From NCBI GenBank assembly GCA_021795275.1, contig JAJYPO010000103.1, positions 1 through 7,154 on the forward strand: a stretch of 7,154 bases of DNA, written 5' to 3'. A program made the position numbers and the translations under genes. The notes beneath the pieces are model-generated. The model made no database searches. It worked only from the letters and a program-made list of their open reading frames with translations, and had not been told where the DNA came from. The DNA comes from Nitrospirota bacterium (lineage in GTDB: Bacteria; Nitrospirota_A; Leptospirillia; Leptospirillales; Leptospirillaceae). Of this stretch, positions 1 to 4,860 are shown in pieces (positions within the stretch are counted from its first letter, which is position 1; every line of letters begins with the position of its first letter).

Positions 1-521
1 ATCGGAAGGCAGACCAGTTCGGGCCGATAGAGGTCGCGCACAAGTGTCATGTCGGAGAAGACATTGGTGTCTCCGGCGTGATAGAACCGGAATCCGTCGG
101 AGAGCTCGACGACAAAACCCGCCGCCTCCCCGCCATAGAGGATCTCCTCTCCGTCGGAAATCCCGCAGCTGTGGTCGGCGTGAACCATGGTGACCGAAAC
201 ACCGCGGACCGTCTGGGTTCCTCCCTTGTTCATGGGATGGGTCCGGGAGACCCCCTTGCGGGAAACCCAGGCACAGAGCTCGAAGATTCCCACCGTCTCC
301 GCCCCGCTGGCCATAGCGAGCGGAAGGACATCGCCGATGTGATCGTAGTGGGCATGGGTGAGAAGGATCACATCGACTTTTGCGAGCCCCCGGAAGCTCT
401 CGGGGCAGGCGGGATTTCCGGCAAGCCAGGGATCGATGATGATCTCCGTTCCGTTTCTGTCCCGGACCAGAAGAGTCGAATGGCCAAGCCAGGTGAATTG
501 ATGGGCGTTCCTCTCCGACAT
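1..521 (-). CDS. UPF0173-type metal-dependent hydrolase (metallo-beta-lactamase fold), partial at C-terminus
   Basis: The first 173 residues of a metallo-beta-lactamase-fold hydrolase are visible; the gene runs off the left edge. The metal-binding signature THAHYDH is at residues 55-61, a further VHADHS stretch at 113-118, and FYHAGDTNVFSDM at 146-158 supplies the Asp that bridges the metals. The order and the AGDTxxFSDM form are typical of the UPF0173 (YtkL-like) family, whose members are about 225-240 residues, so some 50-65 residues are missing. The family's physiological substrate is not established; a cytoplasmic hydrolase with two bound metal ions, probably zinc, is expected. There is no signal peptide. 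The ATG at 521-519 is chosen because a GGGGAGG ribosome site lies four bases upstream and because the protein begins just before the first beta strand (FTWLGHSTLLV). It is divergent from thyX. Fold assignment is firm; function is open. Confidence 0.88.
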   Translation of the reverse strand, partial: MSERNAHQFTWLGHSTLLVRDRNGTEIIIDPWLAGNPACPESFRGLAKVDVILLTHAHYDHIGDVLPLAMASGAETVGIFELCAWVSRKGVSRTHPMNKGGTQTVRGVSVTMVHADHSCGISDGEEILYGGEAAGFVVELSDGFRFYHAGDTNVFSDMTLVRDLYRPELVCLP

Positions 522-671
522 GGGACCTCCCCGGATTTGACAGTGGACGAAAGGGGCCGAAACATCGCTTTCTCGCCCATTCTAGCAGAAAAATTTTGCG
601 GAAAATGATAGGATCGGAGCGGGTTGGCGGAGAGTCGGACGGAGACCAAAAAAGGAGAGGACTGGCGCGGG
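522..671. promoter_or_regulatory. Divergent intergenic region between hydrolase and thyX; weak promoter candidates
   Basis: This 150-bp spacer must hold the start signals of both flanking genes. On the + strand there is a perfect TTGACA at 537-542, but the hexamer 17 bp further on (AAACAT, 560-565) is a poor -10. A second possible -10, TAGGAT at 609-614, has no good -35 partner. On the - strand TAGAAT (rc of 579-584) matches five of six consensus -10 bases and lies about 58 bp upstream of the hydrolase start, again without a clear -35. The AT-rich patch at 587-606 is the most easily melted segment. I see no terminator and no recognisable operator. Promoter assignment is tentative in both directions. 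Confidence 0.3.
654..660 (+). promoter_or_regulatory. Ribosome binding site deciding the thyX start
   Basis: GGAGAGG, preceded by an A-run, lies 11 bases before the ATG at 672. The in-frame TTG at 624 would add 16 polar residues of unlikely composition and has only a close GGAG four bases upstream, so the ATG is preferred. The spacing to the ATG is slightly long, so the TTG cannot be fully excluded. Confidence 0.5.
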
Positions 672-1493
672 ATGGCCACTTACAACGAGGGGACCCGGGA
701 AATTGCCGAAGAGATCGAAGCCCGGATTGCGGCCAATCCCGGATTTGCCAGAAGGCTCGGAGACTTCGGATTCATCGAGCTCGAGGACACCTGGGGAGAC
801 GAGACCACCATCCTGAACACGGCCCGCGTCTCGACCTCCAACCGGCGGCTCCGCTCGGTGAACGACCTAACAGAGAAGGACCGGAACCTTCTCTTCCATC
901 TCCTCTCCCAGCACCACGGGACCCCCTTCGAAACGGTCTATTTCCGCTTTCGCTTCATCGCCCCCATCTTTGTCCTGCGGCAGTGGGTCAAGCACCGGAT
1001 CTCGACCTGGAACGAGTTCTCCATGCGCTACCGCAAACCCATCTCCGCCTACTACATTCCCGACAGGGCCGCCCGGACCGTCAACGGATTCGAGGTCATG
1101 AGCCCCGAACAGGTGGAGCGGTACGCAGCCCTCATGGAACAGATCTTTTCCTTCTATGAAACCGAATACCGGGAGGCCTGCCAGAAAATTGACATAGCGG
1201 CCGAACAGGGACTGATTCCGGGAGGAAAGGCCGATCCGGCCGCCCGGAACCCCTACCGGGCCCGGGCCCGGGAACTCCTGCGCTCTGCCATCCCCGTTTC
1301 GGCCTACAGCGATGTCTACTGGACAGTCAACTTCCGGTCGCTCATGAACTTCTTTGACCTCCGGACCAAGGACAATGCCCAGTACGAGATCCGGGAATAC
1401 GCCCTCTCCGCCTTCGACCTCTTCTCCCGAAAGTTCCCCCTTCTCTCCGATCTCTATAAAAAAGCGGGATCTCCCTTTCCGCCCTCTTCCTGA
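672..1493 (+). CDS. thyX: Flavin-dependent thymidylate synthase ThyX
   Basis: ThyX converts dUMP to dTMP using methylene-tetrahydrofolate as carbon source, with FAD and NAD(P)H supplying the reducing equivalents, so tetrahydrofolate rather than dihydrofolate is released. The 273-residue protein contains the family landmarks in order: the N-terminal ETTILNTARVSTS strand (44-56), HHGTPFE (81-87, the conserved His region), the ThyX signature KHR-x7-S (107-117, inside QWVKHRISTWNEFSMRY), and the C-terminal dUMP-binding block from WTVNFRSLMNFF through FDLR to QYEIREYA (217-244), where R231 corresponds to the catalytic Arg of the family. The first residue of the signature is Lys instead of the usual Arg; all other key residues are present, so the enzyme is expected to be active. 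An insert at 129-150 and an N-terminal extension of about 35 residues make it longer than the shortest ThyX proteins, but within family range. It works in the cytoplasm as a tetramer in known members. It is transcribed alone and converges with the next gene. Confidence 0.96.
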   Translation: MATYNEGTREIAEEIEARIAANPGFARRLGDFGFIELEDTWGDETTILNTARVSTSNRRLRSVNDLTEKDRNLLFHLLSQHHGTPFETVYFRFRFIAPIFVLRQWVKHRISTWNEFSMRYRKPISAYYIPDRAARTVNGFEVMSPEQVERYAALMEQIFSFYETEYREACQKIDIAAEQGLIPGGKADPAARNPYRARARELLRSAIPVSAYSDVYWTVNFRSLMNFFDLRTKDNAQYEIREYALSAFDLFSRKFPLLSDLYKKAGSPFPPSS

Positions 1494-1507
1494 TCCTTGA
1501 ACCACGT

Positions 1508-1586
1508 GGGAAAATTCCCCCCGGAGGCCGGGCGCGGAGGCGGAAACGGCCCTTGCCTCACACCGCCTGCCTCCGGGAAGATTCCC
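1508..1586. terminator. Imperfect long inverted repeat between convergent genes, possible two-way terminator
   Basis: The left arm at 1508-1528 and right arm at 1569-1586 are inverted copies: the 9-bp core CCCGGAGGC / GCCTCCGGG pairs perfectly (1520-1528 with 1569-1577), and the outer halves GGGAAAATTCCC and GGGAAGATTCCC continue the symmetry with small gaps. Additional GC-rich pairing is possible in the loop (GGAGGCGG with CCGCC). It sits in the 101-bp gap between the 3' ends of thyX and the exported-protein gene, where a shared terminator is expected. There is no T-tract on either side, so classical intrinsic termination is unproven; it may be a transcript-end stabiliser or act with Rho. 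Confidence 0.42.
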
Positions 1587-1594
1587 GCACCCGT

Positions 1595-2047
1595 TCAGGG
1601 GTAACAGGGAATGTTTTGAAACCAGTCGGACTGGGCAAGTGAGATGTGGCGGGCCCAGTTGTTGACCGGGACGAAGGGGTCGGAATCGGGGGTCTTTCTC
1701 CAGACGGCCCGTTCGAGGTAGTATTGGCGCCGTTGATCTTCGTTGGGATGGCAGTGGGGGGGAACCGGAAGGAAAAAGTCGATCCGGACCAAAAGTGCGT
1801 CCTGGCCGGATCCGTGGGAGACCATGGCTGACGTGACCTTGAGCCCGTAACGGAGAAATAGCTCCCTGACATCGGAAAAACCGGGCGGAGGGGCAAGAAG
1901 ACTCACGATCCGGTCGATATCATCGACGGGAGTCCCCGACAATTCCCTGGATTCGGCAAATCCCCTCCCGGGTTCTCCCGACCCGGCTGCCAGGACCCCC
2001 AAAAGGAAGAGCCCCGCGGCCACCCGTCCTGTCACAGTCTTTCCCAT
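1595..2047 (-). CDS. Small exported protein of unknown function
   Basis: I do not recognise this 150-residue protein. The start is basic (KTVTGR), followed by a hydrophobic core at residues 9-22 (VAAGLFLLGVLAAG), then a Gly/Pro stretch; signal peptidase cleavage could follow A21 or the GFA at 29-31. There is no Cys at the cleavage region, so it is not an obvious lipoprotein. The mature part has a short helix (VDDIDRIVSLL, 41-51), a likely beta hairpin (LKVTSAMVSH and DALLVRIDFFLPV), the His/Cys cluster PPHCHPNED at 96-104, and an aromatic C-terminal tail ending NIPCYP. C99 and C148 could form a disulfide in the periplasm, or C99 and its flanking His residues could bind a metal; both are inference. 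The ATG has an excellent site: GGAGG eight bases upstream (2056-2060). Codon choice supports this frame over the two overlapping ones. Transcription is probably separate from the CDF operon behind it, given the 149-bp spacer and repeats. Confidence 0.72.
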   Translation of the reverse strand: MGKTVTGRVAAGLFLLGVLAAGSGEPGRGFAESRELSGTPVDDIDRIVSLLAPPPGFSDVRELFLRYGLKVTSAMVSHGSGQDALLVRIDFFLPVPPHCHPNEDQRRQYYLERAVWRKTPDSDPFVPVNNWARHISLAQSDWFQNIPCYP

Positions 2048-2114
2048 TCCTGATGCCTCCTTCCCCTGCCAGCGCCCTGCGCACCTCCTCCCGAAAAGAG
2101 GCGTGCGGTTCCCC

Positions 2115-2187
2115 TGTCAAAAATCTGAATCTATCAGGTCAACGGGGACGAATCGGTCAAGGAAGGGTCAAGAACGGGTCATTCCCC
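2115..2187. repeat. Array of GGTCA/TGTCA direct repeats with 11-bp phasing, upstream of the exported-protein gene
   Basis: Three head-to-tail units begin at 2155, 2166 and 2177 (GGTCAAGGAAG, GGTCAAGAACG, GGTCATTCCCC), exactly 11 bp apart; the first two agree at nine of eleven positions. Further copies start at 2137 (GGTCA, 18 bp before the first) and 2115 (TGTCA, 22 bp before that). On the - strand, the sense of the downstream gene, each reads TTGACC or TTGACA. An 11-bp spacing places sites on the same DNA face and is the hallmark of OmpR/PhoB-family binding sites, whose Pho box also has a TGTCA core. The array lies 68-140 bp upstream of the ATG at 2047, a normal place for an activator site. 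TAGATT (rc of 2129-2134) could be a -10 next to it. Regulator identity is inference. Confidence 0.4.
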
Positions 2188-2196
2188 TGATCTCTT

Positions 2197-3198
2197 CTAA
2201 AGGCAGACAGGGGAGGAAGGACGAATGCGGATGTGGGCCGAGTCCATGGCGGGAAGGTGCCCCTTGAGCTCCTTTTCGAAGGCATCGACGACGGCGCTGG
2301 CCTCGCCCACCGTCTTTCCGACCGCCACCTCGACGTCGAGTTCGGCCACCAGCCGGTGGCCCATCCACCGGGCCCGGACGGAGACGACATCCTCGATCCC
2401 GGGAACGTGGCTTGCGGCGTGGCGGATTTCCTCGATCACAGACCGGTCGACGCCATCTAAAATGCGCGTGAAGACCGTCTTTCCCGACTGCCAGACGATC
2501 CCCAGAAGGGTAAGCGTGATCAGGAGGGCGACGACCGGATCGGCCAGGGGAAATCCGAGCCAGACCCCCACCGCCCCGAGAACGACGGCCAGGCTTGTGA
2601 GCCCGTCGACCCGGGCATGATAGCCGTCGGCCATCAGGGCCGCACTGTTGATCAGCCGCCCGGTCCGGATCCGAAGGATAGCCACGGCCTCGTTTCCGAC
2701 GAAGCCCAAAAGTCCCGCGACTCCAACCATCAGGAGGCCGTGAAGGGGAGCCGGGTGGAGCAGGCGAAGAATGGCTTCCGTTCCGGCCCCCACCGCACTT
2801 GAAAGAATGAGAAGGACGATCGCCACCCCCGCCAGATCCTCCACCCTCCCGAACCCGAAGGTGAACCTGGGCGTTGCTCCCCGCCGGGCCAGGCGGAAGG
2901 CGATCCAGAGCGGAAGGGCGGTCGCGGCGTCTCCCAGGTTGTGGATCATGTCGGCAAACAGGGCCGTGCTGCCCGACATAAGGACGACCGCCGCCTGGAG
3001 CACCGCCGTCAGAAGGAGAATCAGGAAAGACCACTTGATGGCCCATACCCCCCGGGTGGTGGTCGCAATGGAGGGATCGATCACCCCGTGGACATGATCG
3101 TGGCCCCCCGGGGGACAGGCCCCCCGGCCCCTCTCTTCCGGCTCGCAGAGTCCCAGCCAGACAAGAAAATTTCCGATTTTTCCCGACGGTTTCTTCAC
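2197..3198 (-). CDS. Cation diffusion facilitator (CDF) metal efflux transporter
   Basis: This 333-residue inner-membrane protein is a CDF-family exporter, which moves divalent metal ions out of the cytoplasm in exchange for protons. Hydrophobic segments lie at roughly 52-74, 77-101, 122-146, 152-175, 184-212 and 216-237, giving the usual six helices. The transport site is visible as H86-x3-D90 in TM2 (ADMIHNLGD) and H194-x3-D198 in TM5 (ADGYHARVD), an HD-HD arrangement rather than the DD-HD of YiiP. The segment GFGRVEDLAGV (115-125) is also characteristic. An N-terminal His cluster GGHDHVHG (31-38) may gather metal, and residues 248-333 form the cytoplasmic ferredoxin-like domain. The start is GTG at 3198; its GTGA overlaps the stop of the preceding CsoR-like gene, and no strong ribosome site is seen, so translational coupling is likely. 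The pairing matches dmeRF-type nickel/cobalt efflux units, but zinc or cadmium is equally possible; the metal cannot be read from sequence. Confidence 0.93.
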   Translation of the reverse strand: MKKPSGKIGNFLVWLGLCEPEERGRGACPPGGHDHVHGVIDPSIATTTRGVWAIKWSFLILLLTAVLQAAVVLMSGSTALFADMIHNLGDAATALPLWIAFRLARRGATPRFTFGFGRVEDLAGVAIVLLILSSAVGAGTEAILRLLHPAPLHGLLMVGVAGLLGFVGNEAVAILRIRTGRLINSAALMADGYHARVDGLTSLAVVLGAVGVWLGFPLADPVVALLITLTLLGIVWQSGKTVFTRILDGVDRSVIEEIRHAASHVPGIEDVVSVRARWMGHRLVAELDVEVAVGKTVGEASAVVDAFEKELKGHLPAMDSAHIRIRPSSPVCL

Positions 3199-3464
3199 AG
3201 GTATTTCGTGATCTTCTTGAACTCGCCGACCGAGGCCCGGGCCTCCCGGGAGTCGGGGCCGGCGGCCGTGTCGAGGCAGTGGTCGATGTGGTCGTGGATC
3301 AGGGTCTTCTTGGCATTGGTGACGGCCTTTTCCACGGCCTGGAGCTGCTGGGCGATCTCGAGGCAGCCGCGCCCCCCTTCGAGCATCGAGACGATGCTCC
3401 GGAGATGGCCTTCCGCCCGCTTCAGGCGCTTGATGATGTCGGAGTGCGTAATATGAGTCATCAT
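3195..3464 (-). CDS. CsoR/RcnR-family metal-sensing transcriptional repressor
   Basis: This 89-residue all-helical protein belongs to the DUF156 (CsoR/RcnR/FrmR) repressor family. These are tetramers or higher that release the operator when metal or another ligand binds. The family start IIKRLKRAEGHLRSI (10-24) and the core LEIAQQLQAVEKAV are clear. The ligand positions are C34, H59 and C63, with spacings of 25 and 4 that equal the C36-H61-C65 set of Mycobacterium CsoR; H62 lies next to C63, and H4 and H7 near the N-terminus could give a fourth ligand as in RcnR. A C-H-C set occurs in Cu(I) sensors and in the nickel sensor InrS, so the metal stays open; formaldehyde sensing (FrmR) is unlikely given the linked exporter. 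The gene is first in an operon with the CDF exporter and presumably represses its own promoter. The start is one of two tandem ATGs (3464 or 3461) with no good ribosome site. Confidence 0.92.
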   Translation of the reverse strand: MMTHITHSDIIKRLKRAEGHLRSIVSMLEGGRGCLEIAQQLQAVEKAVTNAKKTLIHDHIDHCLDTAAGPDSREARASVGEFKKITKYL

Positions 3465-3493
3465 AGGGGTATCCTATCCTCCCCCACAGGATA
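3463..3493. promoter_or_regulatory. Probable metal-repressor operator overlapping the operon promoter
   Basis: Two overlapping perfect inverted repeats are visible. The main one, 3475-3493, is TATCCT-N7-AGGATA with a run of five C (G on the - strand) in the centre; this resembles the TACT-G6-N-AGTA sites known for RcnR, where AT-rich arms flank a G-tract. It fills the 17-bp spacer between -35 and -10. The second, 3463-3477, is ATAGG-GGTAT-CCTAT and spans the -10 and start codon; the centres are about 14 bp apart. A bound CsoR-type protein would block RNA polymerase here. That this operon's own repressor is the ligand is inferred from position. Confidence 0.6.
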
Positions 3494-3499
3494 TGTCAA
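3471..3499 (-). promoter_or_regulatory. Promoter of the CsoR-like/CDF operon
   Basis: On the - strand a perfect -35 TTGACA (3499-3494) is followed after exactly 17 bp by TAGGAT (3476-3471), matching four of six -10 bases, including the critical second A and last T. Counting seven bases beyond the -10 puts the transcription start at about 3464, the A of the first ATG. The message would then be leaderless or nearly so, in keeping with the lack of a strong Shine-Dalgarno sequence. A weak AGGA seven bases before the ATG lies inside the -10 itself. Confidence 0.62.
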
Positions 3500-3504
3500 G
3501 ACAA

Positions 3505-3570
3505 GCGGTGACGGGATTTTCTGAAGACAGGGGAGCCGGACACAGAATCTGCTCCTTTGCCTGTCACCGC
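3505..3570. repeat. Nested inverted repeats between the propeller gene and the metal operon
   Basis: An 8-bp perfect pair GCGGTGAC (3505-3512) and GTCACCGC (3563-3570) encloses two shorter pairs, GACAGG (3526-3531) with CCTGTC (3560-3565) and GGAGC (3532-3536) with GCTCC (3551-3555). The outer and middle pairs share bases 3563-3565, so they cannot form at once. The structure lies between the 3' end of the YncE-like gene and the TTGACA of the next operon. It could terminate or process the upstream transcript, but no T-tract follows on the - strand. Confidence 0.35.
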
Positions 3571-3658
3571 CGGAACAGAGGAACAGGGAGATGCCCGCGT
3601 TTTCCCCCCAAGGACCGAAAGAGCAGGATTGGCCCGCGGGGTCGTCAGATTTCCTGGG
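3571..3658. other. Short intergenic segment after the propeller gene, no gene seen
   Basis: This segment follows the stop of the YncE-like gene. It contains a C6 run (3604-3609) and a weak CCCGCG / CGCGGG pair at about 3594 and 3636, but no T-tract and no open reading frame with coding character. I see nothing that would count as a defined intrinsic terminator. Confidence 0.3.
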
Positions 3659-4723
3659 TCATTTCGCCTTCCGGTCATCTCTCCACGAGAGGATCCGGAG
3701 AACCGGATGCCCCCTGTCATTCTCTATCGGAAGGTAGAGGAGATGGGAGGTGGGATCGACCAGGATGCTGTGGGCCCGGTATCCCAGAAAACCAGGCGCG
3801 GACACCAGGGCCAAGTCCTCCCCCGTCTTCCGGAAGACACTGACAAAGCCGGATTCGGAGGCCACATAAAGAAGGCCGCGGGAGGGATCGAAGGTGAGAA
3901 CATCGGGTCTTCGGCCGGTCGGGAATCTTGACCGGATTTGTCCGGAGGCCAGATCAACGACCAGAAGCTGGTTGTCCCCTTCGCAGGCCACATAGGCCTG
4001 GCCGGAGGGCCCGTCGATCCACAGGCCGTGAGGACGCCGGCACGAAAGGCGGTATCTCCGGACGACATGAAGGGAGTAGGGATCGATCCGGACAAGGAGA
4101 TTGCGGGTCTGGACGGTGGCGTAGATCCGGTGGGTCACGGGGTCGGTCCGGGTGTTTCCCACCTCTCCGTGAAGGGGAATGGTGGCGACATAGGTGTTTG
4201 TTCCGGCATCGACCACGCTGAGACTCTTGCCCCATTCGTTCGAAACAAAGATCCGTCCTGTCCGGGGCTCATAGTCGAGTCCGTCCGGATGAATCCCGAC
4301 GGGGATCGTCCCGGAGAGCCCGAGCGTCCGGGAGTCGACCGCCGCAAGCGACCCCCGGGTCCGTCCCGGAGAGGGGGAGACCGTCGCATAGACCCTGTGG
4401 AGGGCCGGGACGGCCAGAACGCCATGGACATCCGGAAACCCCGGAAGATCCGCCACCACACGCCGGCTCTTCGTGTCGACGACCACGAGGCGGCCGTCCC
4501 CCAGGTGGGCGATAAAAAGGCGCCCCGTCTCCGGGTCGAGACTTTCGTAGTCGAAACGGGTGGCCTCCCCGGGAAGGGGAATTGTCCCTTCGTCATGCCA
4601 ATCCCCCCTCTGCTCCGGAGGGAGAGGCAGGCCCGCCGGGGCCGCACCGGCCAAAGATGCGGACTGAATCAGAAGACACAAGACTCCCGGAAGCCAGCCT
4701 TTGCTCCAAAACATTTTTCCCAT
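3659..4723 (-). CDS. YncE-like secreted seven-bladed beta-propeller protein
   Basis: The 354-residue protein is close in length to E. coli YncE and has the same plan: a signal peptide followed by seven YVTN-type propeller blades. The signal peptide has a basic start, a hydrophobic core at 11-24 and a probable cut after A28 or A30. Blades lie at about 55-92, 100-142, 146-183, 192-222, 230-267, 271-308 and 316-346. Each has the pattern of a D-P/E-x-T-G/H-R turn, a strand such as RIFVSN, LYVAS or IYATV, then a VVD/VRID strand, as in RIFVSNEWGKSLSVVDAG. Such proteins act in the periplasm or at the cell surface, probably as binding platforms; no catalytic residues are recognisable. There are two Cys outside the signal peptide, C228 and C247. 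The ATG at 4723 is preferred over the GTG one codon earlier because GGAGG is eight bases upstream. It lies directly after a TonB-dependent receptor gene, as yncE neighbours yncD in E. coli, but an intrinsic terminator separates the two. Confidence 0.88.
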   Translation of the reverse strand: MGKMFWSKGWLPGVLCLLIQSASLAGAAPAGLPLPPEQRGDWHDEGTIPLPGEATRFDYESLDPETGRLFIAHLGDGRLVVVDTKSRRVVADLPGFPDVHGVLAVPALHRVYATVSPSPGRTRGSLAAVDSRTLGLSGTIPVGIHPDGLDYEPRTGRIFVSNEWGKSLSVVDAGTNTYVATIPLHGEVGNTRTDPVTHRIYATVQTRNLLVRIDPYSLHVVRRYRLSCRRPHGLWIDGPSGQAYVACEGDNQLLVVDLASGQIRSRFPTGRRPDVLTFDPSRGLLYVASESGFVSVFRKTGEDLALVSAPGFLGYRAHSILVDPTSHLLYLPIENDRGHPVLRILSWRDDRKAK

Positions 4724-4729
4724 CACTCT

Positions 4730-4736
4730 CTCCTCC
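4730..4736 (-). promoter_or_regulatory. Ribosome binding site of the propeller gene
   Basis: GGAGGAG on the - strand is the best Shine-Dalgarno sequence in this spacer. The GGAGG part is eight bases from the ATG at 4723 and five from the alternative GTG at 4726, which favours the ATG. Confidence 0.65.
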
Positions 4737-4764
4737 AGAATGCGGCTCTTTCCCTCACCCTTCC

Positions 4765-4793
4765 ATTATTCCCCAACCGCGGCCACGAAAAAA
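4765..4793 (-). promoter_or_regulatory. Weak candidate promoter of the propeller gene
   Basis: AATAAT (rc of 4765-4770) matches five of six -10 bases. Seventeen bases upstream is the T6 run of the preceding terminator (4788-4793), a poor -35. It is the most AT-rich patch in the 64-bp stretch between terminator and gene, and would give a leader of about 35 bases. Because the terminator should stop transcription from the receptor gene, a promoter is expected here, but this assignment is tentative. Confidence 0.28.
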
Positions 4794-4817
4794 GGCCCCG
4801 CCGGAATGGCAGGGCCT
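4788..4817 (-). terminator. Intrinsic terminator of the TonB-dependent receptor gene
   Basis: Read on the - strand, AGGCCC pairs with GGGCCT, one mismatch follows, then GCC pairs with GGC around a five-base loop, and the stem is directly followed by six T (4793-4788). This is a textbook Rho-independent terminator. It begins 43 bases beyond the receptor stop codon and ends 64 bases before the propeller gene, so the two genes are likely separate transcription units or joined only by readthrough. Confidence 0.9.
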
Positions 4818-4860
4818 TTCGACAGACACAGGAACCCCGGACCCGACCGGCCCGATTGGA

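Noticed and set aside
78..608. Open frame of 176 codons on the + strand at the left end
   Set aside because: It is antisense to the hydrolase, which shows intact metal-binding motifs; the + frame product has no family features.
624..671. Earlier TTG start for thyX, adding 16 residues
   Set aside because: The additional residues are polar and unlike ThyX N-termini; the ATG at 672 has the more convincing upstream GGAGAGG.
867..1505. Open frame of 212 codons on the - strand opposite thyX
   Set aside because: Gly/Val/Glu-rich product antisense to the well-supported ThyX coding sequence; no domain seen.
2115..2120. TTGACA on the - strand as a -35 for the exported-protein gene
   Set aside because: The hexamer 17 bp downstream is TTTTCG, which is not a plausible -10; it is better read as part of the repeat series.
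2168..3046. Long open frame of 292 codons on the - strand overlapping the CDF gene
   Set aside because: Its product is a low-complexity run of Arg, Gly, Pro and Ser, typical of a shifted frame in GC-rich DNA, while the overlapping frame encodes a full CDF transporter.
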